DNA from: Metellina segmentata
Taxonomy: Eukaryota; Arthropoda; Arachnida; Araneae; Tetragnathidae
Assembly (NCBI GenBank): GCA_947359465.1
Contig: OX375883.1
Span: 94,748,293-94,812,292 of the forward strand
Direction: 5' to 3'
Length of the DNA stretch: 64,000 nucleotides
Part shown: positions 21,861-36,000 of the stretch, one piece after another
Position numbering within the stretch: position 1 is the stretch's first letter
How the letters are laid out: each line of letters opens with the position of its first letter
The notes under the pieces: generated by a model
The model's input: the letters and a program-made list of their open reading frames with translations, nothing else
The model's database searches: none
What the model was told of the DNA's origin: nothing
Translations under genes and position numbers: made by a program

Positions 21861-23740
21861 TAATTTCTATGGGAATGAAAAGGTATTTGACTGAGATGTA
21901 GGGAGAGTGTTTTTGTGAAGTATTTCCATAGAAATTAACGTGCTGCCGAGCGAAATGGGAGGGGTCTTTGTAATTTCAAAGCTCCCAATCCAAGTTCTCA
22001 GGCGATGTAATTTCTAAGGGAATGAAAAGGTATTTGACTGAGATGTAGGGAGAGTGTTTTTTGTGAAGTATTCCCATAGAAATTAACGTGCTGCCGAGCG
22101 AAATGGGAGGGGTCTTTGTAATTTCAAAGCTCCCAATCCAAGTTCTCAGGCGATGTAATTTCTAAGGGAATGAAAAGGTATTTGACTGAGATGTGGGGAG
22201 AGTGTTTTGTGTGAAGTATTCCCATAGAAATTAACGTGCTGCCGAGCGAAATGGGAGGGGTCTTTGTAATTTCAAAGCTCCCAATCCAAGTTCTCAGGCG
22301 ATGTAATTTCTAAGGGTATGAAAAGGTATTTGACTGAGATGTGGGGGGAGTGTTTTGTGTGAAGTATTCCCATAGAAATTAACGTGCTGCCGAGCGAAAT
22401 GTGAGGGGTCTTTGTAATTTCAAAGCTCCCAATCCAAGTTCTCAGGCGATGTAATTTCTATGGGAATGAAAAGGTATTTGACTGAGATGTGGGGAGAGTG
22501 TTTTGTGTGAAGTATTCCCATAGAAATTAACGTGCTGCCGAGCGAAATGGGAGGGGTCTTTGTAATTTCAAAGCTCCCAATCCAAGTTCTCAGGCGATGT
22601 AATTTCTAAGGGAATGAAAAGGTATTTGACTGAGATGTGGGGAGAGTGTTTTGTGTGAAGTATTCCCATAGAAATTAACGTGCTGCCGAGCGAAATGGGA
22701 GGGGTCTTTGTAATTTCAAAGCTCCCAATCCAAGTTCTCAGGCGATGTAATTTCTATGGGAATGAAAAGGTATTTTACTGAGATGTGGGGAGAGTGTTTT
22801 GTGTGAAGTATTCCCATAGAAATTAACGTGCTGCCGAGCGAAATGTGAGGGGTCTTTGTAATTTCAAAGCACCCAATCCAAGTTCTCAGGCAATGTAATT
22901 TCTAAGGGAATGAAAAGGTATTTGACTGAGATGTGGTGAGAGTGTTTTGTGTGAAGTATTCCCATAGAAATTAACGTGCTGCCGAGCGAAATGTGAGGGG
23001 TCTTTGTAATTTCAAAGCTCCCAATCCAAGTTCTCAGGCGATGTAATTTCTAAGGGAATGAAAAGGTATTTGACTGAGATGTGGTGAGAGTGTTTTGTGT
23101 GAAGTATTCCCATAGAAATTAACGTGCTGCCGAGCGAAATGGGAGGGGTCTTTGTAATTTCAAAGCTCCCAATCCAAGTTCACAGGCGATGTAATTTCTA
23201 TGGGAATGAAAAGGTATTTGACTGAGATGTGGTGAGAGTGTTTTGTGTGAAGTACTCCCATAGAAATTAACGTGCTGCCGAGCGAAATGTGAGGGGTCTT
23301 TGTAATTTCAAAGCTCCCAATCCAAGTTCTCAGGCGATGTAATTTCTAAGGGAATGAAAAGGTATTTGACTGAGATGTGGTGAGAGTGTTTTGTGTGAAG
23401 TATTCCCATAGAAATTAACGTGCTGCCGAGCGAAATGGGAGGGGTCTTTGTAATTTTAAAGCTCCCAATCCAAGTTCTCAGGCGATGTAATTTCTATGGG
23501 AATGAAAAGGTATTTGACTGAGATGTGGTGAGAGTGTTTTGTGTGAAGTATTCCCATAGAAATTAACGTGCTGCCGAGCGAAATGTGAGGGGTCTTTGTA
23601 ATTTCAAAGCTCCCAATCCAAGTTCTCAGGCGATGTAATTTCTAAGGGAATGAAAAGGTATTTGACTGAGATGTGGGGAGAGTGTTTTGTGTGAAGTATT
23701 CCCATAGAAATTAACGTGCTGCCGAGCGAAATGGGAGGGG
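20030..23740. repeat. 3.7-kb block repeated at 26690-30400 (offset 6,656 bp)
   Basis: At least four rare variants recur 6,656 bp apart: gttttgcgtg at 21021/27677, tatttccatag at 21921/28577, gcacccaat with caggcaatg at 22871/29527 (first a of accc), and gtactcccatag near 23253/29909. The intervening series of about 25 monomers agrees by eye. The copy ends near 23,747/30,403, where aatttcaaag faces aatttctaag. Parts of the block have a third copy: tatttcc also at 24880 and gcaccc also at 25978. Confidence 0.8.
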
Positions 23741-25709
23741 TCTTTGTAATTTCAAAGCTCCCAATCCAAGTTCTCAGGCGATGTAATTTCTAAGGGTATG
23801 AAAAGGTATTTGACTGAGATGTGGGGGGAGTGTTTTGTGTGAAGTATTCCCATAGAAATTAACGTGCTGCCGAGCGAAATGTGAGGGGTCTTTGTAATTT
23901 CAAAGCTCCCAATCCAAGTTCTCAGGCGATGTAATTTCTATGGGAATGAAAAGGTATTTGACTGAGATGTGGGGAGAGTGTTTTGTGTGAAGTATTCCCA
24001 TAGAAATTAACGTGCTGCCGAGCGAAATGGGAGGGGTCTTTGTAATTTCAAAGCTCCCAATCCAAGTTCTCAGGCGATGTAATTTCTAAGGGAATGAAAA
24101 GGTATTTGACTGAGATGTGGGGAGAGTGTTTTGTGTGAAGTATTCCCATAGAAATTAACGTGCTGCCGAGCGAAATGGGAGGGGTCTTTGTAATTTCAAA
24201 GCTCCCAATCCAAGTTCTCAGGCGATGTAATTTCTATGGGAATGAAAAGGTATTTGACTGAGATGTGGGGAGAGTGTTTTGTGTGAAGTATTCCCATAGA
24301 AATTAACGTGCTGCCGAGCGAAATGGGAGGGGACTTTGTAATTTCAAAGCTCCCAATCCAAGTTCTCAGGCGATGTAATTTCTAAGGGTATGAAAAGGTA
24401 TTTGACTGAGATGTGGGGGGAGTGTTTTGTGTGAAGTATTCCCATAGAAATTAACGTGCTGCCGAGCGAAATGTGAGGGGTCTTTGTAATTTCAAAGCTC
24501 CCAATCCAAGTTCTCAGGCGATGTAATTTCTAAGGGAATGAAAAGGTATTTGACTGAGATGTGGTGAGAGTGTTTTGTGTGAAGTATTCCCATAGAAATT
24601 AACGTGCTGCCGAGCGAAATGGGAGGGGGCTTTGTAATTTCAAAGCTCCCAATCCAAGTTCTCAGGCGATGTAATTTCTATGGGAATGAAAAGGTATTTG
24701 ACTGAGATGTGGTGAGAGTGTTTTGTGTGAAGTATTCCCATAGAAATTAACGTGCTGCCGAGAGAAATGTGAGGGGTCTTTGTAATTTCAAAGCTCCCAA
24801 TCCAAGTTCTCAGGCGATGTAATTTCTATGGGAATGAAAAGGTATTTGACTGAGATGTAGGGAGAGTGTTTTTGTGAAGTATTTCCATAGAAATTAACGT
24901 GCTGCCGAGCGAAATGGGAGGGGTCTTTGTAATTTCAAAGCTCCCAATCCAAGTTCTCAGGCGATGTAATTTCTAAGGGAATGAAAAGGTATTTGACTGA
25001 GATGTAGGGAGAGTGTTTTTTGTGAAGTATTCCCATAGAAATTAACGTGCTGCCGAGCGAAATGGGAGGGGTCTTTGTAATTTCAAAGCTCCCAATCCAA
25101 GTTCTCAGGCGATGTAATTTCTAAGGGAATGAAAAGGTATTTGACTGAGATGTGGGGAGAGTGTTTTGTGTGAAGTATTCCCATAGAAATTAACGTGCTG
25201 CCGAGCGAAATGGGAGGGGTCTTTGTAATTTCAAAGCTCCCAATCCAAGTTCTCAGGCGATGTAATTTCTAAGGGTATGAAAAGGTATTTGACTGAGATG
25301 TGGGGGGAGTGTTTTGTGTGAAGTATTCCCATAGAAATTAACGTGCTGCCGAGCGAAATGTGAGGGGTCTTTGTAATTTCAAAGCTCCCAATCCAAGTTC
25401 TCAGGCGATGTAATTTCTATGGGAATGAAAAGGTATTTGACTGAGATGTGGGGAGAGTGTTTTGTGTGAAGTATTCCCATAGAAATTAACGTGCTGCCGA
25501 GCGAAATGGGAGGGGTCTTTGTAATTTCAAAGCTCCCAATCCAAGTTCTCAGGCGATGTAATTTCTAAGGGAATGAAAAGGTATTTGACTGAGATGTGGG
25601 GAGAGTGTTTTGTGTGAAGTATTCCCATAGAAATTAACGTGCTGCCGAGCGAAATGGGAGGGGTCTTTGTAATTTCAAAGCTCCCAATCCAAGTTCTCAG
25701 GCGATGTAA
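21540..25709. repeat. 20-monomer step: 21540-22740 copied at 24500-25700
   Basis: tatttccatag with the shortened gtttttgtg (5 T, monomer 147 bp) lies at 21921 and 24880, 2,959 bp apart (20 monomers minus 1). The flanking gggagggggct and gccgagagaaatg monomers agree. The copy ends near 25,709, where the right-hand unit switches to the unusual monomer listed at 25734-25882. Confidence 0.7.
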
Positions 25710-25733
25710 TTTCTAAGGGAATGAAAATTATTT

Positions 25734-25882
25734 GACTGAGATGTGGGGAGAGTATTTTGTGTGAAGTATTCCCATAGAAATTAACGTGCTGCCGAGCGAA
25801 ATGGGAGGGGGTCTTTGTAATTTCAAAGCTCCCAATCCAAGCTCTCAGGCGATGTAATTTCTAAGGGAATGAAAAGGTATTT
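25734..25882 (+). repeat. 149-bp monomer of Domain D type embedded in Domain B
   Basis: This monomer follows an attattt junction and carries gtattttgtg, gggggtctttg (one extra G) and aagctctcagg. That combination appears together otherwise only in Domain D, at 61390-61538 and 63315-63463, where the monomers look the same by eye. The neighbours on both sides are ordinary Domain B copies. This suggests conversion or insertion of a distant monomer over more than 35 kb, or a relic of a common ancestor. A partly similar copy lies near 51,910. Confidence 0.75.
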
Positions 25883-28800
25883 GACTGAGATGTGGGGAGA
25901 GTGTTTTGTGTGAAGTATTCCCATAGAAATTAACGTGCTGCCGAGCGAAATGTGAGGGGTCTTTGTAATTTCAAAGCACCCAATCCAAGTTCTCAGGCAA
26001 TGTAATTTCTAAGGGAATGAAAAGGTATTTGACTGAGATGTGGTGAGAGTGTTTTGTGTGAAGTATTCCCATAGAAATTAACGTGCTGCCGAGCGAAATG
26101 TGAGGGGTCTTTGTAATTTCAAAGCTCCCAATCCAAGTTCTCAGGCGATGTAATTTCTAAGGGAATGAAAAGGTATTTGACTGAGATGTGGTGAGAGTGT
26201 TTTGTGTGAAGTATTCCCATAGAAATTAACGTGCTGCCGAGCGAAATGGGAGGGGTCTTTGTAATTTCAAAGCTCCCAATCCAAGTTCACAGGCGATGTA
26301 ATTTCTATGGGAATGAAAAGGTATTTGACTGAGATGTGGTGAGAGTGTTTTGTGTGAAGTACTCCCATAGAAATTAACGTGCTGCCGAGCGAAATGTGAG
26401 GGGTCTTTGTAATTTCAAAGCTCCCAATCCAAGTTCTCAGGCGATGTAATTTCTAAGGGAATGAAAAGGTATTTGACTGAGATGTGGTGAGAGTGTTTTG
26501 TGTGAAGTATTCCCATAGAAATTAACGTGCTGCCGAGCGAAATGGGAGGGGTCTTTGTAATTTTAAAGCTCCCAATCCAAGTTCTCAGGCGATGTAATTT
26601 CTATGGGAATGAAAAGGTATTTGACTGAGATGTGGTGAGAGTGTTTTGTGTGAAGTATTCCCATAGAAATTAACGTGCTGCCGAGCGAAATGTGAGGGGT
26701 CTTTGTAATTTCAAAGCTCCCAATCCAAGTTCTCAGGCGATGTAATTTCTAAGGGAATGAAAAGGTATTTGACTGAGATGTGGGGAGAGTGTTTTGTGTG
26801 AAGTATTCCCATAGAAATTAACGTGCTGCCGAGCGAAATGGGAGGGGTCTTTGTAATTTCAAAGCTCCCAATCCAAGTTCTCAGGCGATGTAATTTCTAA
26901 GGGTATGAAAAGGTATTTGACTGAGATGTGGGGGGAGTGTTTTGTGTGAAGTATTCCCATAGAAATTAACGTGCTGCCGAGCGAAATGTGAGGGGTCTTT
27001 GTAATTTCAAAGCTCCCAATCCAAGTTCTCAGGCGATGTAATTTCTATGGGAATGAAAAGGTATTTGACTGAGATGTGGGGAGAGTGTTTTGTGTGAAGT
27101 ATTCCCATAGAAATTAACGTGCTGCCGAGCGAAATGGGAGGGGTCTTTGTAATTTCAAAGCTCCCAATCCAAGTTCTCAGGCGATGTAATTTCTAAGGGA
27201 ATGAAAAGGTATTTGACTGAGATGTGGGGAGAGTGTTTTGTGTGAAGTATTCCCATAGAAATTAACGTGCTGCCGAGCGAAATGGGAGGGGTCTTTGTAA
27301 TTTCAAAGCTCCCAATCCAAGTTCTCAGGCGATGTAATTTCTATGGGAATGAAAAGGTATTTGACTGAGATGTGGGGAGAGTGTTTTGTGTGAAGTATTC
27401 CCATAGAAATTAACGTGCTGCCGAGCGAAATGGGAGGGGACTTTGTAATTTCAAAGCTCCCAATCCAAGTTCTCAGGCGATGTAATTTCTAAGGGAATGA
27501 AAATTATTTGACTGAGATGTGGGGAGAGTGTTTTGTGTGAAGTATTCCCATAGAAATTAACGTGCTGCCGAGCGAAATGGGAGGGGTCTTTGTAATTTCA
27601 AAGCTCCCAATCCAAGTTCTCAGGCGATGTAATTTCTAAGGGAATGAAAATTATTTGACTGAGATGTGGGGAGAGTGTTTTGCGTGAAGTATTCCCATAG
27701 AAATTAACGTGCTGCCGAGCGAAATGGGAGGGGTCTTTGTTATTTCAAAGCTCCCAATCCAAGTTCAAAGGAGATGTAATTTCTATGGGAATGAAAAGGT
27801 ATTTGACTGAGATGTGGGGAGAGTGTTTTGTGTGAAGTATTCCCATAGAAATTAACGTGCTGCCGAGCGAAATGGGAGGGGTCTTTGTAATTTCAAAGCT
27901 CCCAATCCAAGTTCTCAGGCGATGTAATTTCTAAGGGAATGAAAAGGTATTTGACTGAGATGTGGTGAGAGTGTTTTGTGTGAAGTATTCCCATAGAAAT
28001 TAACGTGCTGCCGAGCGAAATGGGAGGGGTCTTTGTAATTTCAAAGCTCCCAATCCAAGTTCACAGGCGATGTAATTTCTATGGGAATGAAAAGGTATTT
28101 GACTGAGATGTGGTGAGAGTGTTTTGTGTGAAGTATTCCCATAGAAATTAACGTGCTGCCGAGCGAAATGTGAGGGGTCTTTGTAATTTCAAAGCTCCCA
28201 ATCCAAGTTCTCAGGCGATGTAATTTCTAAGGGAATGAAAAGGTATTTGACTGAGATGTGGTGAGAGTGTTTTGTGTGAAGTATTCCCATAGAAATTAAC
28301 GTGCTGCCGAGCGAAATGGGAGGGGGCTTTGTAATTTCAAAGCTCCCAATCCAAGTTCTCAGGCGATGTAATTTCTATGGGAATGAAAAGGTATTTGACT
28401 GAGATGTGGTGAGAGTGTTTTGTGTGAAGTATTCCCATAGAAATTAACGTGCTGCCGAGAGAAATGTGAGGGGTCTTTGTAATTTCAAAGCTCCCAATCC
28501 AAGTTCTCAGGCGATGTAATTTCTATGGGAATGAAAAGGTATTTGACTGAGATGTAGGGAGAGTGTTTTTGTGAAGTATTTCCATAGAAATTAACGTGCT
28601 GCCGAGCGAAATGGGAGGGGTCTTTGTAATTTCAAAGCTCCCAATCCAAGTTCTCAGGCGATGTAATTTCTAAGGGAATGAAAAGGTATTTGACTGAGAT
28701 GTAGGGAGAGTGTTTTTTGTGAAGTATTCCCATAGAAATTAACGTGCTGCCGAGCGAAATGGGAGGGGTCTTTGTAATTTCAAAGCTCCCAATCCAAGTT

Positions 28801-29699
28801 CTCAGGCGATGTAATTTCTAAGGGAATGAAAAGGTATTTGACTGAGATGTGGGGAGAGTGTTTTGTGTGAAGTATTCCCATAGAAATTAACGTGCTGCCG
28901 AGCGAAATGGGAGGGGTCTTTGTAATTTCAAAGCTCCCAATCCAAGTTCTCAGGCGATGTAATTTCTAAGGGTATGAAAAGGTATTTGACTGAGATGTGG
29001 GGGGAGTGTTTTGTGTGAAGTATTCCCATAGAAATTAACGTGCTGCCGAGCGAAATGTGAGGGGTCTTTGTAATTTCAAAGCTCCCAATCCAAGTTCTCA
29101 GGCGATGTAATTTCTATGGGAATGAAAAGGTATTTGACTGAGATGTGGGGAGAGTGTTTTGTGTGAAGTATTCCCATAGAAATTAACGTGCTGCCGAGCG
29201 AAATGGGAGGGGTCTTTGTAATTTCAAAGCTCCCAATCCAAGTTCTCAGGCGATGTAATTTCTAAGGGAATGAAAAGGTATTTGACTGAGATGTGGGGAG
29301 AGTGTTTTGTGTGAAGTATTCCCATAGAAATTAACGTGCTGCCGAGCGAAATGGGAGGGGTCTTTGTAATTTCAAAGCTCCCAATCCAAGTTCTCAGGCG
29401 ATGTAATTTCTATGGGAATGAAAAGGTATTTTACTGAGATGTGGGGAGAGTGTTTTGTGTGAAGTATTCCCATAGAAATTAACGTGCTGCCGAGCGAAAT
29501 GTGAGGGGTCTTTGTAATTTCAAAGCACCCAATCCAAGTTCTCAGGCAATGTAATTTCTAAGGGAATGAAAAGGTATTTGACTGAGATGTGGTGAGAGTG
29601 TTTTGTGTGAAGTATTCCCATAGAAATTAACGTGCTGCCGAGCGAAATGTGAGGGGTCTTTGTAATTTCAAAGCTCCCAATCCAAGTTCTCAGGCGATG

Positions 29700-32540
29700 T
29701 AATTTCTAAGGGAATGAAAAGGTATTTGACTGAGATGTGGTGAGAGTGTTTTGTGTGAAGTATTCCCATAGAAATTAACGTGCTGCCGAGCGAAATGGGA
29801 GGGGTCTTTGTAATTTCAAAGCTCCCAATCCAAGTTCACAGGCGATGTAATTTCTATGGGAATGAAAAGGTATTTGACTGAGATGTGGTGAGAGTGTTTT
29901 GTGTGAAGTACTCCCATAGAAATTAACGTGCTGCCGAGCGAAATGTGAGGGGTCTTTGTAATTTCAAAGCTCCCAATCCAAGTTCTCAGGCGATGTAATT
30001 TCTAAGGGAATGAAAAGGTATTTGACTGAGATGTGGTGAGAGTGTTTTGTGTGAAGTATTCCCATAGAAATTAACGTGCTGCCGAGCGAAATGGGAGGGG
30101 TCTTTGTAATTTTAAAGCTCCCAATCCAAGTTCTCAGGCGATGTAATTTCTATGGGAATGAAAAGGTATTTGACTGAGATGTGGTGAGAGTGTTTTGTGT
30201 GAAGTATTCCCATAGAAATTAACGTGCTGCCGAGCGAAATGTGAGGGGTCTTTGTAATTTCAAAGCTCCCAATCCAAGTTCTCAGGCGATGTAATTTCTA
30301 AGGGAATGAAAAGGTATTTGACTGAGATGTGGGGAGAGTGTTTTGTGTGAAGTATTCCCATAGAAATTAACGTGCTGCCGAGCGAAATGGGAGGGGTCTT
30401 TGTAATTTCTAAGCTCCCAATCCAAGTTCTCAGGCGATGTAATTTCTAAGGGAATGTAAAGGTATTTGACTGAGTAGTGGGGAGAGTGTTTTGTGTGAAG
30501 TATTCCCATAGAAATTAACGTGTTGCCGAGCGAAATGGGAGGGGTCTTTGTAATTTCAAAGATCCCAATCCAAGTTCTCAGGCGATGTAATTTCTATGGG
30601 AATGAAAAGGTATTTGACTGAGATGTAGGGAGAGTGTTTTTTTTGAAGTATTCCCATAGAAATTAACGTGCTGCCGAGCGAAATGGGAGGGGTCTTTGTA
30701 ATTTCAAAGCTCCCAATCCAAGTTCTCAGGCGATGTAATTTCTAAGGGAATGAAAAGGTATTTGACTGAGATGTGGGGAGAGTGTTTTGTGTGAAGTATT
30801 CCCATAGAAATTAACGTGCTGCCGAGCGAAATGGGAGGGGTCTTTGTAATTTCAAAGCTCCCAATCCAAGTTCTCAGGCGATGTAATTTCTAAGGGTATG
30901 AAAAGGTATTTGACTGAGATGTGGGGGGAGTGTTTTGTGTGAAGTATTCCCATAGAAATTAACGTGCTGCCGAGCGAAATGTGAGGGGTCTTTGTAATTT
31001 CAAAGCTCCCAATCCAAGTTCTCAGGCGATGTAATTTCTATGGGAATGAAAAGGTATTTGACTGAGATGTGGGGAGAGTGTTTTGTGTGAAGTATTCCCA
31101 TAGAAATTAACGTGCTGCCGAGCGAAATGGGAGGGGTCTTTGTAATTTCAAAGCTCCCAATCCAAGTTCTCAGGCGATGTAATTTCTAAGGGAATGAAAA
31201 GGTATTTGACTGAGATGTGGGGAGAGTGTTTTGTGTGAAGTATTCCCATAGAAATTAACGTGCTGCCGAGCGAAATGGGAGGGGTCTTTGTAATTTCAAA
31301 GCTCCCAATCCAAGTTCTCAGGCGATGTAATTTCTATGGGAATGAAAAGGTATTTGACTGAGATGTGGGGAGAGTGTTTTGTGTGAAGTATTCCCATAGA
31401 AATTAACGTGCTGCCGAGCGAAATGGGAGGGGACTTTGTAATTTCAAAGCTCCCAATCCAAGTTCTCAGGCGATGTAATTTCTAAGGGAATGAAAATTAT
31501 TTGACTGAGATGTGGGGAGAGTGTTTTGTGTGAAGTATTCCCATAGAAATTAACGTGCTGCCGAGCGAAATGGGAGGGGTCTTTGTAATTTCAAAGCTCC
31601 CAATCCAAGTTCTCAGGCGATGTAATTTCTATGGGAATGAAAATTATTTGACTGAGATGTGGGGAGAGTGTTTTGCGTGAAGTATTCCCATAGAAATTAA
31701 CGTGCTGCCGAGCGAAATGGGAGGGGTCTTTGTTATTTCAAAGCTCCCAATCCAAGTTCAAAGGAGATGTAATTTCTATGGGAATGAAAAGGTATTTGAC
31801 TGAGATGTGGGGAGAGTGTTTTGTGTGAAGTATTCCCATAGAAATTAACGTGCTGCCGAGCGAAATGGGAGGGGTCTTTGTAATTTCAAAGCTCCCAATC
31901 CAAGTTCTCAGGCGATGTAATTTCTAAGGGAATGAAAAGGTATTTGACTGAGATGTGGTGAGAGTGTTTTGTGTGAAGTATTCCCATAGAAATTAACGTG
32001 CTGCCGAGCGAAATGGGAGGGGTCTTTGTAATTTCAAAGCTCCCAATCCAAGTTCACAGGCGATGTAATTTCTATGGGAATGAAAAGGTATTTGACTGAG
32101 ATGTGGTGAGAGTGTTTTGTGTGAAGTATTCCCATAGAAATTAACGTGCTGCCGAGCGAAATGTGAGGGGTCTTTGTAATTTCAAAGCTCCCAATCCAAG
32201 TTCTCAGGCGATGTAATTTCTAAGGGAATGAAAAGGTATTTGACTGAGATGTGGTGAGAGTGTTTTGTGTGAAGTATTCCCATAGAAATTAACGTGCTGC
32301 CGAGCGAAATGGGAGGGGGCTTTGTAATTTCAAAGCTCCCAATCCAAGTTCTCAGGCGATGTAATTTCTATGGGAATGAAAAGGTATTTGACTGAGATGT
32401 GGTGAGAGTGTTTTGTGTGAAGTATTCCCATAGAAATTAACGTGCTGCCGAGAGAAATGTGAGGGGTCTTTGTAATTTCAAAGCTCCCAATCCAAGTTCT
32501 CAGGCGATGTAATTTCTATGGGAATGAAAAGGTATTTGAC
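29700..32540. repeat. 2.8-kb copy of 19050-21890 (offset 10,649 bp)
   Basis: The marker GATC at 19912 recurs at 30561 and gttttgcgtg at 21021 recurs at 31670, both 10,649 bp apart (72 monomers minus 7). The variant gaatgtaaagg is shared only by these two units, near 19807 and 30456, so they are closer to each other than to the other marker units. Differences include the T run (9 at 19988, 8 at 30637) and ctatggg near 31630. Confidence 0.75.
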
Positions 32541-33099
32541 TGAGATGTAGGGAGAGTGTTTTTTGTGAAGTATTCCCATAGAAATTAACGTGCTGCCGAG
32601 CGAAATGGGAGGGGTCTTTGTAATTTCAAAGCTCCCAATCCAAGTTCTCAGGCGATGTAATTTCTAAGGGAATGAAAAGGTATTTGACTGAGATGTGGGG
32701 AGAGTGTTTTGTGTGAAGTATTCCCATAGAAATTAACGTGCTGCCGAGCGAAATGGGAGGGGTCTTTGTAATTTCAAAGCTCCCAATCCAAGTTCTCAGG
32801 CGATGTAATTTCTAAGGGTATGAAAAGGTATTTGACTGAGATGTGGGGGGAGTGTTTTGTGTGAAGTATTCCCATAGAAATTAACGTGCTGCCGAGCGAA
32901 ATGTGAGGGGTCTTTGTAATTTCAAAGCTCCCAATCCAAGTTCTCAGGCGATGTAATTTCTATGGGAATGAAAAGGTATTTGACTGAGATGTGGGGAGAG
33001 TGTTTTGTGTGAAGTATTCCCATAGAAATTAACGTGCTGCCGAGCGAAATGGGAGGGGTCTTTGTAATTTCAAAGCTCCCAATCCAAGTTCTCAGGCGA

Positions 33100-36000
33100 T
33101 GTAATTTCTATGGGAATGAAAAGGTATTTGACTGAGATGTGGGGAGAGTGTTTTGTGTGAAGTATTCCCATAGAAATTAACGTGCTGCCGAGCGAAATGG
33201 GAGGGGTCTTTGTAATTTCAAAGCTCCCAATCCAAGTTCAAAGGAGATGTAATTTCTATGGGAATGAAAAGGTATTTTACTGAGATGTGGGGAGAGTGTT
33301 TTGTGTGAAGTATTCCCATAGAAATTAACGTGCTGCCGAGCGAAATGGGAGGGGTCTTTGTAATTTCAAAGCTCCCAATCCAAGTTCTCAGGCGATGTAA
33401 TTTCTAAGGGAATGAAAAGGTATTTGACTGAGATGTGGTGAGAGTGTTTTGTGTGAAGTATTCCCATAGAAATTAACGTGCTGCCGAGCGAAATGGGAGG
33501 GGTCTTTGTAATTTCAAAGCTCCCAATCCAAGTTCACAGGCGATGTAATTTCTATGGGAATGAAAAGGTATTTGACTGAGATGTGGTGAGAGTGTTTTGT
33601 GTGAAGTATTCCCATAGAAATTAACGTGCTGCCGAGCGAAATGTGAGGGGTCTTTGTAATTTCAAAGCTCCCAATCCAAGTTCTCAGGCGATGTAATTTC
33701 TAAGGGAATGAAAAGGTATTTGACTGAGATGTGGTGAGAGTGTTTTGTGTGAAGTATTCCCATAGAAATTAACGTGCTGCCGAGCGAAATGGGAGGGGTC
33801 TTTGTAATTTCAAAGCTCCCAATCCAAGTTCTCAGGCGATGTAATTTCTATGGGAATGAAAAGGTATTTGACTGAGATGTGGTGAGAGTGTTTTGTGTGA
33901 AGTATTCCCACAGAAATTAACGTGCTGCCGAGCGAAATGTGAGGGGTCTTTGTAATTTCAAAGCTCCCAATCCAAGTTCTCAGGCGATGTAATTTCTATG
34001 GGAATGAAAAGGTATTTGACTGAGATGTAGGGAGAGTGTTTTTTGTGAAGTATTCCCATAGAAATTAACGTGCTGCCGAGCGAAATGGGAGGGGTCTTTG
34101 TAATTTCAAAGCTCCCAATCCAAGTTCTCAGGCGATGTAATTTCTAAGGGAATGAAAAGGTATTTGACTGAGATGTAGGGAGAGTGTTTTTTGTGAAGTA
34201 TTCCCATAGAAATTAACGTGCTGCCGAGCGAAATGGGAGGGGTCTTTGTAATTTCAAAGCTCCCAATCCAAGTTCTCAGGCGATGTAATTTCTAAGGGTA
34301 TGAAAAGGTATTTGACTGAGATGTGGTGAGAGTGTTTTGTGTGAAGTATTCCCATAGAAATTAACGTGCTGCCGAGCGAAATGGGAGGGGTCTTTGTAAT
34401 TTCAAAGCTCCCAATCCAAGTTCACAGGCGATGTAATTTCTATGGGAATGAAAAGGTATTTGACTGAGATGTGGTGAGAGTGTTTTGTGTGAAGTATTCC
34501 CATAGAAATTAACGTGCTGCCGAGCGAAATGTGAGGGGTCTTTGTAATTTCAAAGCTCCCAATCCAAGTTCTCAGGCGATGTAATTTCTAAGGGAATGAA
34601 TGAAAAGGTATTTGACTGAGATGTGGTGAGAGTGTTTTGTGTGAAGTATTTCCATAGAAATTAACGTGCTGCCGAGCGAAATGGGAGGGGGCTTTGTAAT
34701 TTCAAAGCTCCCAATCCAAGTTCTCAGGCGATGTAATTTCTATGGGAATGAAAAGGTATTTGACTGAGATGTGGTGAGAGTGTTTTGTGTGAAGTATTCC
34801 CATAGAAATTAACGTGCTGCCGAGAGAAATGTGAGGGGTCTTTGTAATTTCAAAGCTCCCAATCCAAGTTCTCAGGCGATGTAATTTCTATGGGAATGAA
34901 AAGGTATTTGACTGAGATGTAGGGAGAGTGTTTTTGTGAAGTATTCCCATAGAAATTAACGTGCTGCCGAGCGAAATGGGAGGGGTCTTTGTAATTTCAA
35001 AGCTCCCAATCCAAGTTCTCAGGCGATGTAATTTCTAAGGGAATGAAAAGGTATTTGACTGAGATGTAGGGAGAGTGTTTTTTGTGAAGTATTCCCATAG
35101 AAATTAACGTGCTGCCGAGCGAAATGGGAGGGGTCTTTGTAATTTCAAAGCTCCCAATCCAAGTTCTCAGGCGATGTAATTTCTAAGGGAATGAAAAGGT
35201 ATTTGACTGAGATGTGGGGAGAGTGTTTTGTGTGAAGTATTCCCATAGAAATTAACGTGCTGCCGAGCGAAATGGGAGGGGTCTTTGTAATTTCAAAGCT
35301 CCCAATCCAAGTTCTCAGGCGATGTAATTTCTAAGGGTATGAAAAGGTATTTGACTGAGATGTGGGGGGAGTGTTTTGTGTGAAGTATTCCCATAGAAAT
35401 TAACGTGCTGCCGAGCGAAATGTGAGGGGTCTTTGTAATTTCAAAGCTCCCAATCCAAGTTCTCAGGCGATGTAATTTCTATGGGAATGAAAAGGTATTT
35501 GACTGAGATGTGGGGAGAGTGTTTTGTGTGAAGTATTCCCATAGAAATTAACGTGCTGCCGAGCGAAATGGGAGGGGTCTTTGTAATTTCAAAGCTCCCA
35601 ATCCAAGTTCTCAGGCGATGTAATTTCTAAGGGAATGAAAAGGTATTTGACTGAGATGTGGGGAGAGTGTTTTGTGTGAAGTATTCCCATAGAAATTAAC
35701 GTGCTGCCGAGCGAAATGGGAGGGGTCTTTGTAATTTCAAAGCTCCCAATCCAAGTTCTCAGGCGATGTAATTTCTATGGGAATGAAAAGGTATTTGACT
35801 GAGATGTGGGGAGAGTGTTTTGTGTGAAGTATTCCCATAGAAATTAACGTGCTGCCGAGCGAAATGGGAGGGGTCTTTGTAATTTCAAAGCTCCCAATCC
35901 AAGTTCAAAGGAGATGTAATTTCTATGGGAATGAAAAGGTATTTTACTGAGATGTGGGGAGAGTGTTTTGTGTGAAGTATTCCCATAGAAATTAACGTGC

